A DNA stretch of 64,000 nt from Pseudorasbora parva (lineage: Eukaryota > Chordata > Actinopteri > Cypriniformes > Gobionidae), in contig NC_090178.1 of assembly GCF_024679245.1 (NCBI RefSeq), forward strand, positions 21,103,713 to 21,167,712. Direction: 5' to 3'. Below are positions 28,442 through 41,924 of this stretch, piece by piece. Positions within the stretch are counted from its first letter, which is position 1; each line of letters starts with the position of its first letter. Below the pieces are notes generated by a model that had not been told where the DNA came from, searched no databases, and was given only the letters and a program-made list of their open reading frames with translations. The position numbers were made by a program, and so were the translations under genes.

Positions 28442-31400
28442 ATGGCTGAGATCACTGAAATAGGCGCAGCCTACGGTGAGTATAGCACAGGCCTGAGCCA
28501 CCCCAACACGCCTGCGATATGAATATTATTACGCATTGTGGGTACACCTGACCTGGTTAGGATAGCACTAATCTGGTGTACTTTTGGAGTGTGTTTCTAG
28601 AAAGGTAAGTCAGAACCGACATCAAAGTTGTTCAGTCATGTAGCTAGTGATTCATTACAAAGCGAGCGTTTATGAACGTTCGCACGATTCTAAATTGTTT
28701 TAATGGATTGATGCGCAGTGAGATTGAAGCAGGAATGACGTGATGTCTATTCCGGACTGGACCCGAGGGCTCTTTGTTTGTTAATAACGCACAAGCGCAC
28801 CGCTGAGATTACAGTCTCCACCCATGTGTCCTCAAAATCACCAGCTATGGGGGCTGGTTATCACACGGGCTCATATCTCAATAACTATAAGATTTTGAGT
28901 CAAAAGTACAGTTATAGCCTACTAATGTGTGCTGATTTTGTATGCTGGTTTCAGTCATTTTGTCAAAAACCCTCTTATAAGAACAGTTGACCCTAAATAA
29001 TCCATAATTTAGATTACTTAAACTATCTATTGGATGTGGATGTGGTGGTTGTCAACATTTTTGACTCCAAGACCATCTAATGTCCACAACACTATATTAA
29101 AAACCACAATGACTTTTCCAGTTGTTCACAATTTACTGGATAAGGATTAAGACATTTAAAATATTTCTTTAATTAAAATTTCTACTCAGTAAAATATTTT
29201 AGAGCTTGGAAACTGGAATTGTTTTATAAAAATGCCAATGGAGTTAAAATGATTTTACTAATATGACATTTCAGAAATCACATTCTTAAAATTAGACTGA
29301 GACGTAGAATAGAAACAGAAGATCTATTCTGAAGAGAAGATCTCCAAACAACAACAGTTGTTGAGGCATTGAATTAAAATCTTCATAGCTGTTTGTTATT
29401 TTAATGGCCCTATGGGCCCCATCATGGTTGCAAAACCACGGTTGTATGACGTAAAAAGAGAGTTTGATATCAGTATATGTTCTACAGGTTTGTGGTGTTA
29501 AGTGTAAACAGAGACAGTATTAGTGTTGGGTTTAAAAGGATCATGAAATAAGGATTAGTATAAATCAAAATATACAGAATTGATTTTCTCAATGCTACAT
29601 CTGAATGGAGACATATTTGAGTAGAAATAAGTTGTCACTTTCTGTTTTAAATGTTTTCACTTAAAATACAAGACAGATTTATAAAGTATTATAAATCAGG
29701 ATGGTATACAATATAAATGTGTGGTGTAGCATGACGGAAAGGAGTGTCCTCGGATCTGATGCCAGCACCAGCTGGCACCACAGTACCCACCTCCATCTGG
29801 TTTTAGTCTCCGAGAGACGTTTATGCTCCAGACACAGTTTATACTCACTGTAGGCTGGGCATGTTTTACACTAAGACCTCTTTTATAATATAGGACAGTA
29901 TTATGCATACAATATTAGATTTGATCTTATACTGTATGATGCAACCAGGTAATCTTTTATTATTTTTTTATTAATTAAAAATGATTTTTTTAATCTCAAA
30001 ACCTAACATCAATGGATTTTTTAATGGAACATTTATATTCTAAAATTGCCATGGAAAATGGAAATTCAGCCTATTTTCTAAATACAGCTTAATGGTATTT
30101 TGGTGATATAATATATGATATAAGGATATATATATATATATTAGGGCTGTCAATAGATACACATTTTTTATCGCGATTAATCGCATGCTTATTGTGAAAT
30201 TAAGCAGTCACCATTTATCTTATTAAACAAATTCATTTTGTCATAATTTGCAATGATGCAGATTACGTTAATGTCGCAGCTTCACATAGCCTACTTCTCT
30301 AATTTATTTGCCTTAATTGCGATATATATGTTAGCACGTTAACGTTGATAGCCCTAATATAGGACTTTAAATAGATCAAGATTTTTTTTTTTTTTTAGAT
30401 GATTTGCTGCATCATTCTAGTACTAATTTTAGTCAGTGTTGATAAATTGTTGGCTTGACACTGCTGTAGATAGTATTGCTGTTGTAGATGGGTATTTCCA
30501 TTTCCTGCCTGGTATGGTAAAGTCAGACCACATACCATTGAACCTATCATTTTCACCTATAGACAGCTTCTTTGTCATTTAGCAGAAGCTTTTCATATAA
30601 AGTGTCTTATAGTTCACTAATTACTGTGGCATTGATGGGGGGAGGGGCTCTTTTAGGAATCATCAAGGGTCTCCCCATCCTGCAATCCAATCTGTAATGT
30701 TTTAAGTAGCAATGAGTAAATCATTATGCTACCATCACTCACGAGTCACGACAGATCATCTCTGATGTTTGATCACTCTATTGTGTGCACATTCTAGACA
30801 CACCTGTCAGGACTCTAAAGGGATGTTATTTTGATTTATATCCTGAGAAGTACAGCAAGATTTTAATCAGAGATGTCTTTGAGATCAGAAGCTTTGCTTC
30901 TCTCAGTGCATTAATTAAAACTCAAACGAAACTATGTATATGTAGCTACATGAGGTGGGTGTCTATCCTCTTTGTTTGTGTGCGCTTTTGGTTCATGGCA
31001 TTTATGGCCCATGGGATTTTTCCAGGTAATTGGAGCAGCTGTTTTTTTTAGCCTTGCATCATCTAGCAAGTGGGGTGAGGGTCTTTGTCTGAGGTTGGGT
31101 GAGAGTAATGGAGAGGGAACAACTGGGTGGAGCTGGAAAAAAATCTTTCTGCCTGCCTTGTGCTGTTAATTTTGTCTGTAGGGTTTTTTTTTTTTTTTTT
31201 GGCTGTAATGATTACAGACTTTTTTTTTGCTGCCTCAACACGTTTGTGAATCTTTGTCTTTATTCATCACAAAGAAAGGCATCCGGTAAAATGGCTGATC
31301 TCACAAGGTTGGTCACAGTGACCTTCTAAAATTGCATTGTGGGTTGGATAGAGCATTTTGTATAAAGATTCAGTGTTAGTCAAACCACGTTTGAGCAGCT

Positions 31401-34400
31401 CATCATACAATTGCCATATATCAGCAAGAACCACACGAACACCTTTTCCCACAGGGAGTGTTTCCATTCTGCTGTCATCAATCTTTGTCTTAATTTATGT
31501 CACTGTCCTGACAACACAAGGACAGGAAGCTTAGTTAATTAACTGCCCTTCAAACTTTGTATCGATCTTGAACATAGTTGTGCTTCTTAATATTTTGTTG
31601 AACCCTTGATACATTTTTGATAAATTGAAAGTTAAAAAGAACAGCAACTCTTCTGTAAGATTGCTTTTACTGACTTTTGATTAATTTAACATGTCCTTGC
31701 TGAATTAATATCTTTAAAAAGTTTCACAAGACTGGAGTAATGATCCTGCAAATTCAGCTTTGCATCACAGAAATAAATGATAATCTAAAGTATAATAAAT
31801 TGAAAAACAAATATTTTAAATTGTAATAATATATCACAATATTTTAAAAAAAATTCTGCATTTTTGATCAAATAAATGCAGGCTTGATGAGCAGAAGAAA
31901 CTTCTTTCAAAAACATTACAAATAGTAATGTGTCCAAACTTTTGGCCTATACTGTATATGAATATATATATATAGACACACACACACACACACACACAAC
32001 TGACATTCTATTCTACTCTAAAGACATTTACATGGAACTGACAATGACGGTTGCTGTAATGTGGCATTACATTTAAACAGAACAGAAGCATAAAAACACC
32101 TAGGCAGAATGATGAAACCAGATTTAATATTTCATTGCCATGTTGCAGTGAGACCGGATGCTATCGTTTGTTGTAACAGAGTGGTTTGTCTCTGTGTGGG
32201 ATGATTGCGTTCCTCTGCATCATGCGGGTGGCGTGGGCATGAAGTAGATATTAGAGCAAGTCTTCCGTGGGTTTGTCAGTGTCTGTATGTTCAGAGCTGT
32301 TGTGCTTTAACCATCGTGAGCAAGAAAGACTGTTTTATTTTTCACGATTTAAGCTTGTGAACATCTTCAGGTATGTTTAGACTGTTGGTGAATGTAGAAA
32401 AATGTATGTGATCAAGCTGTATATCAGTCTTTTTAATTTTCCATCTGTTTTTCTCTTTTAGGCATGTCCCCAGTGCTGGCGGGGTTTATCGGTGCTGGTG
32501 TGTTAGTTGTGGCAGTCTTTGCGTTAATCTTTCTGTGGACTTGCTGTCAGAAACATTACAACAGGACAAACTACAAGCTACATGGCATTCAGTCAGAACA
32601 CAATGACCCTCTCACAGACCCGCCGTACAAGTTCATTCACATGCTGAAAGGAATGAGCATCTACCCTGATGCGCTGACCAACAGCAAGAGGATCATTAGG
32701 GTGGCACGCCAGGCAAGGTCCCAGACAACTGACGGGGCTCAAGACAGCAAGGGCCGCCCAGCAGTGCTGGTAGATATGGATTCGGCAGCAGAAAGCGGCC
32801 TGCTGGGAGAGAAACAAATGCAGATGAGGCTTGGGGAAAGTGGCCACGAAGTTCCCAAGCTGGAGAGGGAGCTTCCAGTGCATGCAGATTACTGCTGTCT
32901 GGAAAGCAGCTCTGCAAGCAGCAGTCAGCCCTCCAGTACTACAGTTTCCAACACGGCTACACCCTTCACTCCTGCCGATGAGCCCAGCCGGGGGGACCTC
33001 AGCATTGCAGTCGACTATAACTTCCCCAAGAAGGCCTTGGTGGTCACCATCCTCGAAGCTCGGGGGTTACCGGCAGTGGAAGGCCAGGCGGGCAGCGCAG
33101 ACCCCTATGTGAAGATGACCATTCTCCCAGAGAAGAAACATCGCGTTAAGACTCGTGTGCTGAGGAAGACTCTGGAGCCTGCGTTTGATGAGACCTTCAC
33201 ATTTTATGGCGTGCCGTACAGCTCCCTGTCAGATCTCACTTTGCATTTCCTGGTGCTGAGCTTTGATCGGTTCTCACGGGATGATGTGATTGGGGAGGCG
33301 ATGGTTCCGCTGGCAGGTGTGGACCCGAGTACAGGCCGGGTACATATTACGCAACAGATCACGAAGAGAAATATGCAGGTGAGAGCGAACATACCAGAAA
33401 CGATACATATGTTCATATTTGTTATGTATGAATATTTATTCAATATTTCCCATAATATATTAAAAATAATTAAATTTATATATATTTTTATGCCATGATC
33501 AAACTCACCTACCTGCAATTTTCTAGTAACTCTAAAGACCTTGATTAGCTTGTTCAGGTGTGTTTGATTAGGGTTGGAACTAAACTCGACTGCCCTCATA
33601 TATAGCATACCGGTAATATTTTAAGCTTATATATAAAATAAAATAAAAATAAAACCCTCAATGTAACAATAACTACACTAATTTGAGTCTAATTCCTCAT
33701 AAGGTTTTTGAGTTGAAATATTTGTATTATTATATTTCATATTTAAAATATTTATACATTTTACAGATGCTTTTGTTGTTGTTGATTAAACCCATGACCT
33801 TAGCATTGCTAGTGCCATGCTCTACTGTTTAGGCAACAGGAAAGTTTTTATTTAGAGACTGTGATTCTATTAGATTCAGTTCAACTGTTTATTTCTGAAT
33901 TGAAATTGTGCTGCATGAAAAAGAACCACATGTTAAATTATATATTTTTTAAATACATTTTTCATTTGTATTATATTAAATATTGTAACATTACATGTTT
34001 AAAGATACTATATTTCAAGCTAATATTAAAACTACCGCACAGTAGAACATTGCTGTTCTATGTATGAAGTTTAGTTCATACCTATCTAACAATAACTAAG
34101 CTGATTAAAGTCAAATTCTTCTGATGGTTTTAAGCTAAATACATTACTTTTTCTTTAAGCACGTTTCAGTTTAATTTTAAAAATTATTTTCTGCCTTTTA
34201 TTCATGCTACCGCTGTGTGACTGATTCAGCTGGGTTCTTTTTATAATTCTGACACTTTTATGAGCTCAGCACTGAATCATCACTGTCTCATCCTCCTACT
34301 GAAGTTTGTAGTCATTGATAAATGTGCTTATCCTCCTGCTCACTGAGTGGGATTAGATGATGCGCAGACAATACTGTTGGCACACACATGAAAGTCTCCT

Positions 34401-35915
34401 CGTGCCTCCGCACAGAACCGAAACTCAAGAAGTTGAGCTGCCAAAATAAACGGAAAACTAATTATTCAGTCATCAGCCCAGTCATTTTGTACTTTTTTAA
34501 TGTATCTTATCTTTTACTTTGCTAATACATTATAATAGATTTAACACCTCAATATTAAAACTGTTTTATCAACAAAAAAAATGCAATAATTAAATTGCTT
34601 TATATATAAGTAAGCTGGTTGTCTTGCAATTATGAATGTATCCATGCATGGGATAAGCAATTTATTTGACCTTTGTGTCTGTGTATTTGGATTTCTGCAG
34701 TGTGTAAGCCGTGGAGAGCTGCTGGTCTCTCTGTCCTATCAACCTGTTTCCCACAGACTCAGTGTGGTGGTGTTGAAAGCCAAACACCTTCCAAAACTGG
34801 ACATCACTGGGCAGTCTGGAAGTAAGTTTTATATATATAGAGAGAGATATTTCTCTGTACATTTTTGTGAGTTGGCAAGATTTTATCAGTCAGTAAGTAT
34901 TAAATGACAATAAAGGCTGCATTTATTTGATCAAAATTCAGTAATTTTGTGAAATATAAAAAAAATTCTATTTAAATTTAAAAATGTAATTTACTCCTGC
35001 ATTGGCAAAGCTGATGATGAGGTCCTTGATCTCCTTAATCTAAGTTTTTATCATTGTTCTGAATATGATCTGGATGAAGTCTTTCACAAAAATACGATTT
35101 TCACAGCTTTTTGCTCAGAATGTATCTTTTTTAATGAAACTTACGCACATTCACGTGTTGATAAAATAAATACTGCATTAAGCTAGAATAAAACATTTTC
35201 TTGATTAAAACAAGAGTCTCTGTTCTTTCGTTTTGCTATACGTTCAGATATTCATACAACAAAATATTTTGGGGGCCATGAACATTTTGTGAAAATGGTC
35301 AAAAATGCTGGCGGTGGCTAGCAACTTTAAATAAAAAGCTGGCAGGGAAAAAAGGAAACTGTATACATTTCAGGATTTTATAAAGAATATAACGTTATTT
35401 TCTAACATTATACATGTCTTTACTGTCAATTTTAATAAATAGCTGAATACAAATATTTTCTGTAATAGAGACCCCAAACATTTGACCAACAGACTGTATA
35501 TTTAACAAATGACATACTATTTAAATAGTAAATTATAGTATTTTTTAAATATTATTTTAAATTTTTTTTTCTAATCAAATGATCTGTCTTATCTTTTATC
35601 CCAGATCCATATGTGAAGCTAAATGTGTTCTATGGCCACAAGCGCATCGCCAAAAAGAAAACGCATGTGAAGAAGTGCACGCTCAACCCTGTTTTTAACG
35701 AATCCTTCATCTATGACGTACCAGCTGAGTTGCTGCCAGACATCTCTATCGAGTTCCTGGTCATGGACTTTGACCGCACTACTAAAAACCAGGCCTTGGG
35801 ACGGCTGGTGCTCGGCGCAAACAGCCCCTGCCCCTCAGGTGATGCCCACTGGCAGGAGGTCTGCCAAAACCCACGGCGCCAAATCTCAAAGTGGCACACA
35901 CTCAATGAATATTAG
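28442..35915 (+). CDS. syt11: Synaptotagmin-11
   Basis: Membrane-anchored double-C2 protein of vesicle and endocytic membranes, linked in mammals to inhibition of endocytosis and to vesicle traffic in neurons. Coding exons are 28442-28475, 32462-33378, 34701-34821 and 35605-35915. Phases join to give 460 codons (human SYT11 431). Exon 1 encodes MAEITEIGAAY, the family start. A transmembrane helix lies at about residues 16-37, followed by the Cys39-Cys40 palmitoylation site and the diagnostic PPYKFIHMLKG. Then comes a Ser/Thr-rich linker. C2A runs from about 189 to 317. It shows the Syt4/11 signature serine in LVLSFDRFSRDD (Ser278), where calcium-binding synaptotagmins have Asp. C2B covers about 318-460 with KKKTHVKKCTLNP and ends KWHTLNEY. 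The linker after PPYKF is longer than in mammals. Assigned to Syt11 over Syt4 by ISRGEL-like CVSRGEL and the NEY ending. Confidence 0.97.
30142..30356. mobile_element. hAT-type MITE, 215 bp
   Basis: Ends are tagggctgtcaa and ttgatagcccta, inverted with one mismatch. The subterminal words atcgcgattaatcgc are typical of the abundant fish hAT nonautonomous elements. In syt11 intron 1. Confidence 0.75.
31674..31960 (+). repeat. Dispersed fish repeat, copy 2 (longest)
   Basis: Contains gactggagtaatgatcctgc, tcagctttgcatcacagaaa, tgatcaaataaatgcaggct and acttctttcaaaaacatt, ending tgtgtccaaacttttggcc. The same blocks in the same order recur at 18330-18483 and, inverted, at 34905-34985. Confidence 0.65.
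31977..32000. repeat. (AC)n short microsatellite
   Basis: About 12 AC units just after a tata run. Confidence 0.9.
33379..34700. other. Second intron of syt11
   Basis: 1.3-kb AT-rich intron. Apart from a tRNA-derived SINE fragment at about 33770-33842, nothing recognisable. Confidence 0.6.
33770..33842 (-). repeat. tRNA-derived SINE head fragment
   Basis: The reverse complement reads cagtagagcatggcactagcaatgctaaggtcatgggtttaat. It has an A-box-like tagagcatgg and a B-box-like ggtcatgggtttaat, as in the tRNA-like heads of fish SINEs. The body and tail are missing. It is not a functional tRNA, as no cloverleaf can be closed. Confidence 0.65.
34822..35604. other. Third intron of syt11
   Basis: 0.8-kb AT-rich intron. 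An inverted fragment of the dispersed fish repeat (ggctgcatttatttgatcaaaa, about 34914-34935) sits near the start; nothing else seen. Confidence 0.6.
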
Positions 35916-37327
35916 AGTTTCACCACACTCTCTCTCCGCGCACACACTCAAACACAGGCACACAGGAAACATTTAATAAAAAGAGAGAGAGAGAGAGAGT
36001 TTGGAGAAAATATGCCTTTGTTACCATCACTACTTGGAAGGTAACGGATCTTCAGGAGAACTTTAAAAAAAAAAAACTTACACCAACGTTTACGTCATTT
36101 CTAATGCAATGACGGGCCTTGGAAATGAATCTTTTTTAAAAAACAAGTACACTTTTACTTTCTCACTCAGTTGCTTACATGCACACACACACACATCGCC
36201 AGAACATAAACATACATGATAAATAACAAATGAGACCAAAATATAACATATTGACAGACTGTTAGGAGTTTATGAGGTTTAGGATTCTGTAACTGTCCTA
36301 ATGAAACTATCGCATGTCTTAACACTCCATATTTTACTCCAGAATGGGACATTGTGTGGATTCGTGATTCCGGCACACATTAAACAAGCTCTCTTTTGAG
36401 GCTTCTGATTTCTGGAACTTGCATCAAGGATAGCTTGTGATAAGCAGCTTCTGATATGTACCGATTCTCCACTGTATGAGTAGTGCACCAAAGTGACTCA
36501 TAGGTTGTATGACCTACGCTAAAATATGATTTGTTCTGTTCTGCTTTGGCTGGAGATGTTTCAGAGATTCCTGCTGTGTCACATTATCCACAGCTACAAG
36601 TTGAGTCATGTGATTGTACAACAATAACCCTTTTGGCAGCACTCTGGGTCTGATTTATTGCTTGTGCAACAATTTCATCATGCACTTTGGATAAATCTGG
36701 CCCCAAAAACCTTAATCTGCACTGCTATGCTACAAACAAACTCTGAATGTCACTGTCTGTATGAATTTCATACACCAGAGCTTCACTTTACCATAAAACA
36801 GAGGTTCACTGTTTCGTAGACTTCACCAGCCCATGTCATCAGATGCTCTTGTTAAGGTGGATTGGATCCGCTGTCATTTTAAATCCAGTGTATAGAGATA
36901 GACAAAGAGGTGTGGTCGTAGTTCAGAGCTGGAAAGCTCTAGCATATTAAGGGCGCATTCTGTGCCCTCTGGTGTAATGTCTGGGAAATGGACAGATATG
37001 TAGCGGTAATATAATTTGTAGTTCATAAAGTCAAGGGGGAATATGTTCATGTAATTCTATCAGTCACAACACGTCTTAGTCTATTCCTCTAGCATACCTC
37101 GTTCACCTTTTTCTGTATCGTACCACTTTTCCACATCTCTCTTTTATGATGAGAATTTGTATAGTTATTTATTTGATTTAAAGTGTGCTTCCCCTCAAGA
37201 TCTAGATGGTTTGCCAGTGTGCCTGCTGATAGCCTGGGCCTTTATCTCTGATTGGTGCTCCTCACTGTTAATTTAACAAGCCAGAGGTCTAAATCTGTCT
37301 GTGTTCCATCTGGAAGCAGAATTAAGG

Positions 37328-38401
37328 TTGGGAACCGAGAATCAGAAATGATTCCATTAGAAAGAAATACTAGAACCAAATGACGTTCGGCTCCATTATC
37401 GATTCTCAAACGTGCAATGTATTAATTTATTTTCCTGTTTTCTCAGTTTCCTGTACAATTTATTCAGCAGCGCCACAAAAACACTATTGAATCTACAGCG
37501 TTAAACAGATAGCTAGCCCTGTAGCCCAGGTTCGGCACAACCAAGGGTGCGTTTCCCAAAAGGATCGTTAGCCAATTATGGTCGCAAGTTCCATCATTAT
37601 CAACATAGTTCAATCAGTCGGTGTTTCCCGAGACCATCAGTCCAGCGAACATTCGCAGCAGCATCGCAAACTTGTGTGGTTGCAACGACAGATCGCGACC
37701 TGTGGTTAGAAGCATAGTTTTTTGTGTGCACGACATGTGGACTTAAATCCTTATCTTGAGCAAAATAAGCAAGCTGACATGTAGTACATACATGTCAATA
37801 TCTTACAACAAAAAATAAATTTATTTTATTTTGAATACATACAAATGTAATTTATGTCTTTTAGTTTTAGTCAATTTATGTCAACCAACGTGGTTGAACG
37901 ACAGATTTGCGTAAATACGGTTTTCGGAAAAAGTACTTCAACGATGCAAAATACTATGGTAGTTAAGCAGTGAGCTATGTCGTTGTAGGGGAAACGCACC
38001 CCAGTGTAGTAGGATTCCAGAGAAAATGACAAGATTTCATTTATCAACCCCACAACACAACTACTAATCATTTAGAGTAGTAGTTGTTTATAGGCCATTG
38101 TGTCGTTAAAATACATATGCAATTTGTCATTATTATTATTTTATAGATATTAATCAATAAAATGTCACATTTTTGTCTGAGTATTTTTAGATATTTTTTT
38201 GTATATTTAAGAACAATTATTGGATTGCATTTATGCTGCCTCTAAAAGACTAATAATTGTTTAAAGTGTATTTATTACTATAATTATTTTATAATTTCCC
38301 CAAAATATTTATTCTTTAAAAAGATTTTAAAAAGTAATTGACCATTAAGGTATAAGAACCGGAACCAGATCCTTAAAATACTTCTTGATTCCCATCCCAA
38401 G
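37328..38401. mobile_element. Outer MITE of a nested pair
   Basis: The left end ttgggaaccgagaatc and the reverse complement of the right end (cttgggatgggaatcaag) form imperfect inverted repeats. The inside is AT-rich and split by the 457-bp element at 37545-38001. Confidence 0.5.
37545..38001. mobile_element. Inner MITE with perfect 13-bp TIRs
   Basis: The termini are gggtgcgtttccc and its exact inverse gggaaacgcaccc. Subterminal inverted words include gatcgttagcca against gtagttaagcag-type sequence. This is the common fish 'tgcgtttccc' element type, here inserted in another MITE. Confidence 0.75.
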
Positions 38402-40603
38402 TAGGATATTTCTCTAGGATCCAAGAGACCCAGCAGAGCAGGGACCATCACTGATCTGGGAAGCGCAAAACACAGTCATTTCTTAAAAATACACTGCAAA
38501 CATTCCCTGTTATTTCCCCACAAATTAGCCACTAGCAGTCAGCTGGTCGTATGGCACGTGGTTTCTCTATCATAGAGCTGTTAGATTCTAAACTGCAAAT
38601 GCTTCTTTCCATTTAAGCTTCTTATATGCTAAATTCACACTCCCTGTAAAAAAGTACACCCTATCTACCCAGTAATGTCTGTGTAGAATTTTGTGTAGAA
38701 TACACTTCTTTGTGTCAGATCACTCGTATGACAAAATGGGTTGATATTAAAAGATTCAACCCAAAAGAAACAACATACACAGGAGGGGAAAAAAGACAAT
38801 AGATTAAAATTTTAAAAAAGTATATATAATTTTTTTTTAAAACAGTGACCTATACATAATTACTTTGGTGTTAAAAAAATTAATTGGCAGGAAACTATGA
38901 AAAATGTTGTATTAGTGCAAACTAAAATAAATATCTTGTGAATATTTGACATATAATGTACTACAAAATGCTGTGAGATCTCTGCTAATGTTACACACCC
39001 ACCTGTATGTTAGTGTTCTTAACACCCACTGAATGTTCACAATAAACGTGATACACAAGTGAATTTTCTCTTTAGTATATTTTCACCCAACATTTCAAGT
39101 GTTTGGATATTTTCATAAGATGTCTGAGATGGGTGGTGGTTTAAAATTAAACAAGAGCCTTTTGGAAATCTAAATATGTTAATATTAAAGTATGTTAAAA
39201 AATGAATGGCATTAAAGCTAAACCAAAGAAAATATCTGCGGCATGAGCAGTGACGTCAATTAAAATGAAATTATTTACCAATTACTAAATGAAACCATGA
39301 AAGTTTCTTCTGTCTCACTCTTATGTTAATAATAACGTTATTGATAGTAAAAAAAAAGTTGATAGTAAAAAGAGAATGTTTTTTTTTAATTATTATTATT
39401 GATAAACCAGACATGTTTGACTGAGAAATGCAATAACAGTGACCTTTTTTGCTACAAAACCTTCTTAGAAGGTTGGGTCTGAGAAATCCCCCAGGCTCAA
39501 ATTGTCAAACGATTGTTTACACTTATTAAAAGGTCCAGTTTACTGAGTAACTTTTTAGTTGGGAATTGAGACAAACGGATGTGAGACTACATTACTCTCC
39601 AAAGAGAGCCTTTGTGAAGAAGTGTTTCAATTGGCAACGTGAGATGACCTTAATGTACTTCATCTCCGATGAAAGATTGATTTTCTCAGAAGAAACCTCA
39701 GGCTTCTGGTAGTCCATGCCTCTTCATTCAATTTCTGAATCAGAACAGGAATGCTGATATAAAGGGGGCTGAACACCCATTAAACTTTTGAACTGTGACA
39801 TTCAAATCATAACAGACTAGACATATCTGACTAGACTCTCAGTATACAGAAGATGTATTCATACATGACAACCTAGTTTAGGTTACATTTAGGTAACCTA
39901 ATTTAATACATTCATACAACTCTACTTGTCTATTGATTACAATAATGATATGTTATCCTTCAACATATTTTAGAGAACAATGGCAATTCTGGTATAAAAG
40001 TGATACCCCACACAAATCCTAGACTATTTTTCATCTGCATTAATGTAAGTAAATCTAAGAGCTGATGTGAGAAATGTCAGAGAAACATAAAATCACACAC
40101 TCAAGACCGTCTTTGTCACAGTTAGGTAAACCAAAAAACTGGCAAACAATGCCATAGAAACATCTCGACGTGTGGATTGGCCGCACCCTAAATGATGGGC
40201 ATCACATGCACCTACCATGAAAAATTACAAAACCATCCAACAAAACCCTTATTTCAGACACTGCAGACAAGGACTGAGACCTTATAGAAAGGGAAAATCT
40301 AGTGGGTTTGTAACAAGTATCTCTAAAAGATATTTTTTATTTCTACATCTTACCATTTCTACATTTTACCATCTCAGGACTCAACTCATCTTAAAGGTAA
40401 GAGCTGTTTCTGATTTGACAGCTTTTGCTTTTCACTTGCAACTAAAAGCATGACAATCGCACAATCTGTAGCCACACAACTATTCTCAAAAATGGGTTAA
40501 TTTGTTGTGAAAAAGTTAAAATATAGCAGATGGTAATGCATACTTTGAATCATAAAGAGCCAGAATTTATTGGTGTAAAATGTTTATGTTAATAAATAAA
40601 TGT

Positions 40604-40607
<4 letters not shown>

Positions 40608-40677
<70 letters not shown>
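40608..40677. repeat. (TA)n microsatellite
   Basis: About 70 bp TA repeat with one interrupting T. Confidence 0.96.
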
Positions 40678-41528
40678 GTAAATTGTCTAAATTATAATTT
40701 GTGGAACATTTTAAATGTATTGTGTCATAACTATTGCTGATGTCCAAAAGTATCTGAGAGAAACTTGGTTTAATTTGGGTCAGCATAGACAGGTGTGTAA
40801 CCAGGGATCAGCTATCCATGCTTCATATTTATTAGATAATGTGAGGCTAACATGACCTGGAGCATTGGAGATTTTACCAGAATGGTCACTGGTCTTATTC
40901 AAATTCACAAAGTATGGTCTTGATTTTAAAATATTTTTTCTACATATTTAACTCACTAAACAATTTAATCCAGCACAAAATACCCAATTTATTAAAGCAG
41001 ATTATTTTATTGTTGTTTTTGTTGTGATTATAATATTTAACATTATTTTTAATTCAGATAAATTTAATTTAATTTTTGCAGGTAAGCACTTGCTCAGTGC
41101 TGATTTACACTGGGATCTGTAAGAGTGGCCCCTCTGTGCAGTAAGTAAATCTGAAAGCAACACGTTTGATATTACAAACAGGCCTGTGAGAATGCTTTGA
41201 TCAGATTTGACACAGTTGGATTTTATTCCATGAGATACCATTCTGAAGAACCCTTTGATCTGTAGATTGTATTTGATCTGAAGATTTAAGAAGGTTTAAG
41301 AGACTTCAAAAACATTTTAAAAATGCCTTTTTTTTAATTCCATTGATTTTGGTTTGAGGGCTTGGGCCATTACCTGAAATTACAATTTAGGGACACAAGT
41401 GATCAAATGTCAGCTTCTAAACCACTAAAACCACTTTCATCCTACAACATTATTCGCTGCAGGAATAACATCACATCAAAAAATTATATAAAATAAGATG
41501 TCTTTTGGTCATTATTGAATTTTATATA

Positions 41529-41530
<2 letters not shown>

Positions 41531-41586
<56 letters not shown>
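41531..41586. repeat. (TA)n microsatellite
   Basis: About 56 bp TA repeat about 340 bp upstream of the first plin6 coding exon. Confidence 0.96.
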
Positions 41587-41588
<2 letters not shown>

Positions 41589-41924
41589 AATGATAGATCA
41601 TTTTTTGGCCTGTGTAATTTGAATGCTTAATGAAATTTCCACAGCGAGGGTGTGTATAACATTGGCTAGTATTGTCATGTGACATCAGCTGACTTGTCAT
41701 GGGCAGGTCAAATTAATGAAATTGAATGATGTTGTCAGATGTCAAAGAATATGCCTACTCTTTGGTATCCATATGCTGATGTTTGAATCTTTAATCACCC
41801 ATCTACTCTAATTTTCCACAAAACAAGAATAAAAAAATGGGAAAAAAGAAGAAAAAATAGAAACTCTAATAGGACACTTGAATATTTTATGTTCTCTGTT
41901 CTGCCTCAACAGTGCAAAGCAGAC

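Larger units (their letters stand above)
28476..32461. other. First intron of syt11
   Basis: 4-kb intron with a small hAT-type MITE (30142-30356), a copy of a dispersed fish repeat (31674-31960) and an (AC)n run (31977-32000). It also has poly-T tracts near 30380 and 31183. No additional exon supported. Confidence 0.6.
35916..41924. other. Intergenic region syt11 to plin6, including syt11 3' UTR
   Basis: An early aataaa is at 35975-35980, 60 bp after the syt11 stop, followed by a (GA)n run at 35980-36000. Synaptotagmin-11 mRNAs usually have long 3' UTRs, so a later signal may be used (aataaa near 39042). The stretch also holds nested MITEs at 37328-38401 and (TA)n arrays at 40608-40677 and 41531-41586. 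No protein-coding exon is recognisable before the plin6 start. Confidence 0.5.

Noticed and set aside
33770..33842. A tRNA gene
   Set aside because: A- and B-box-like sequences are present, but no cloverleaf can be closed; a SINE head fragment is the better reading.
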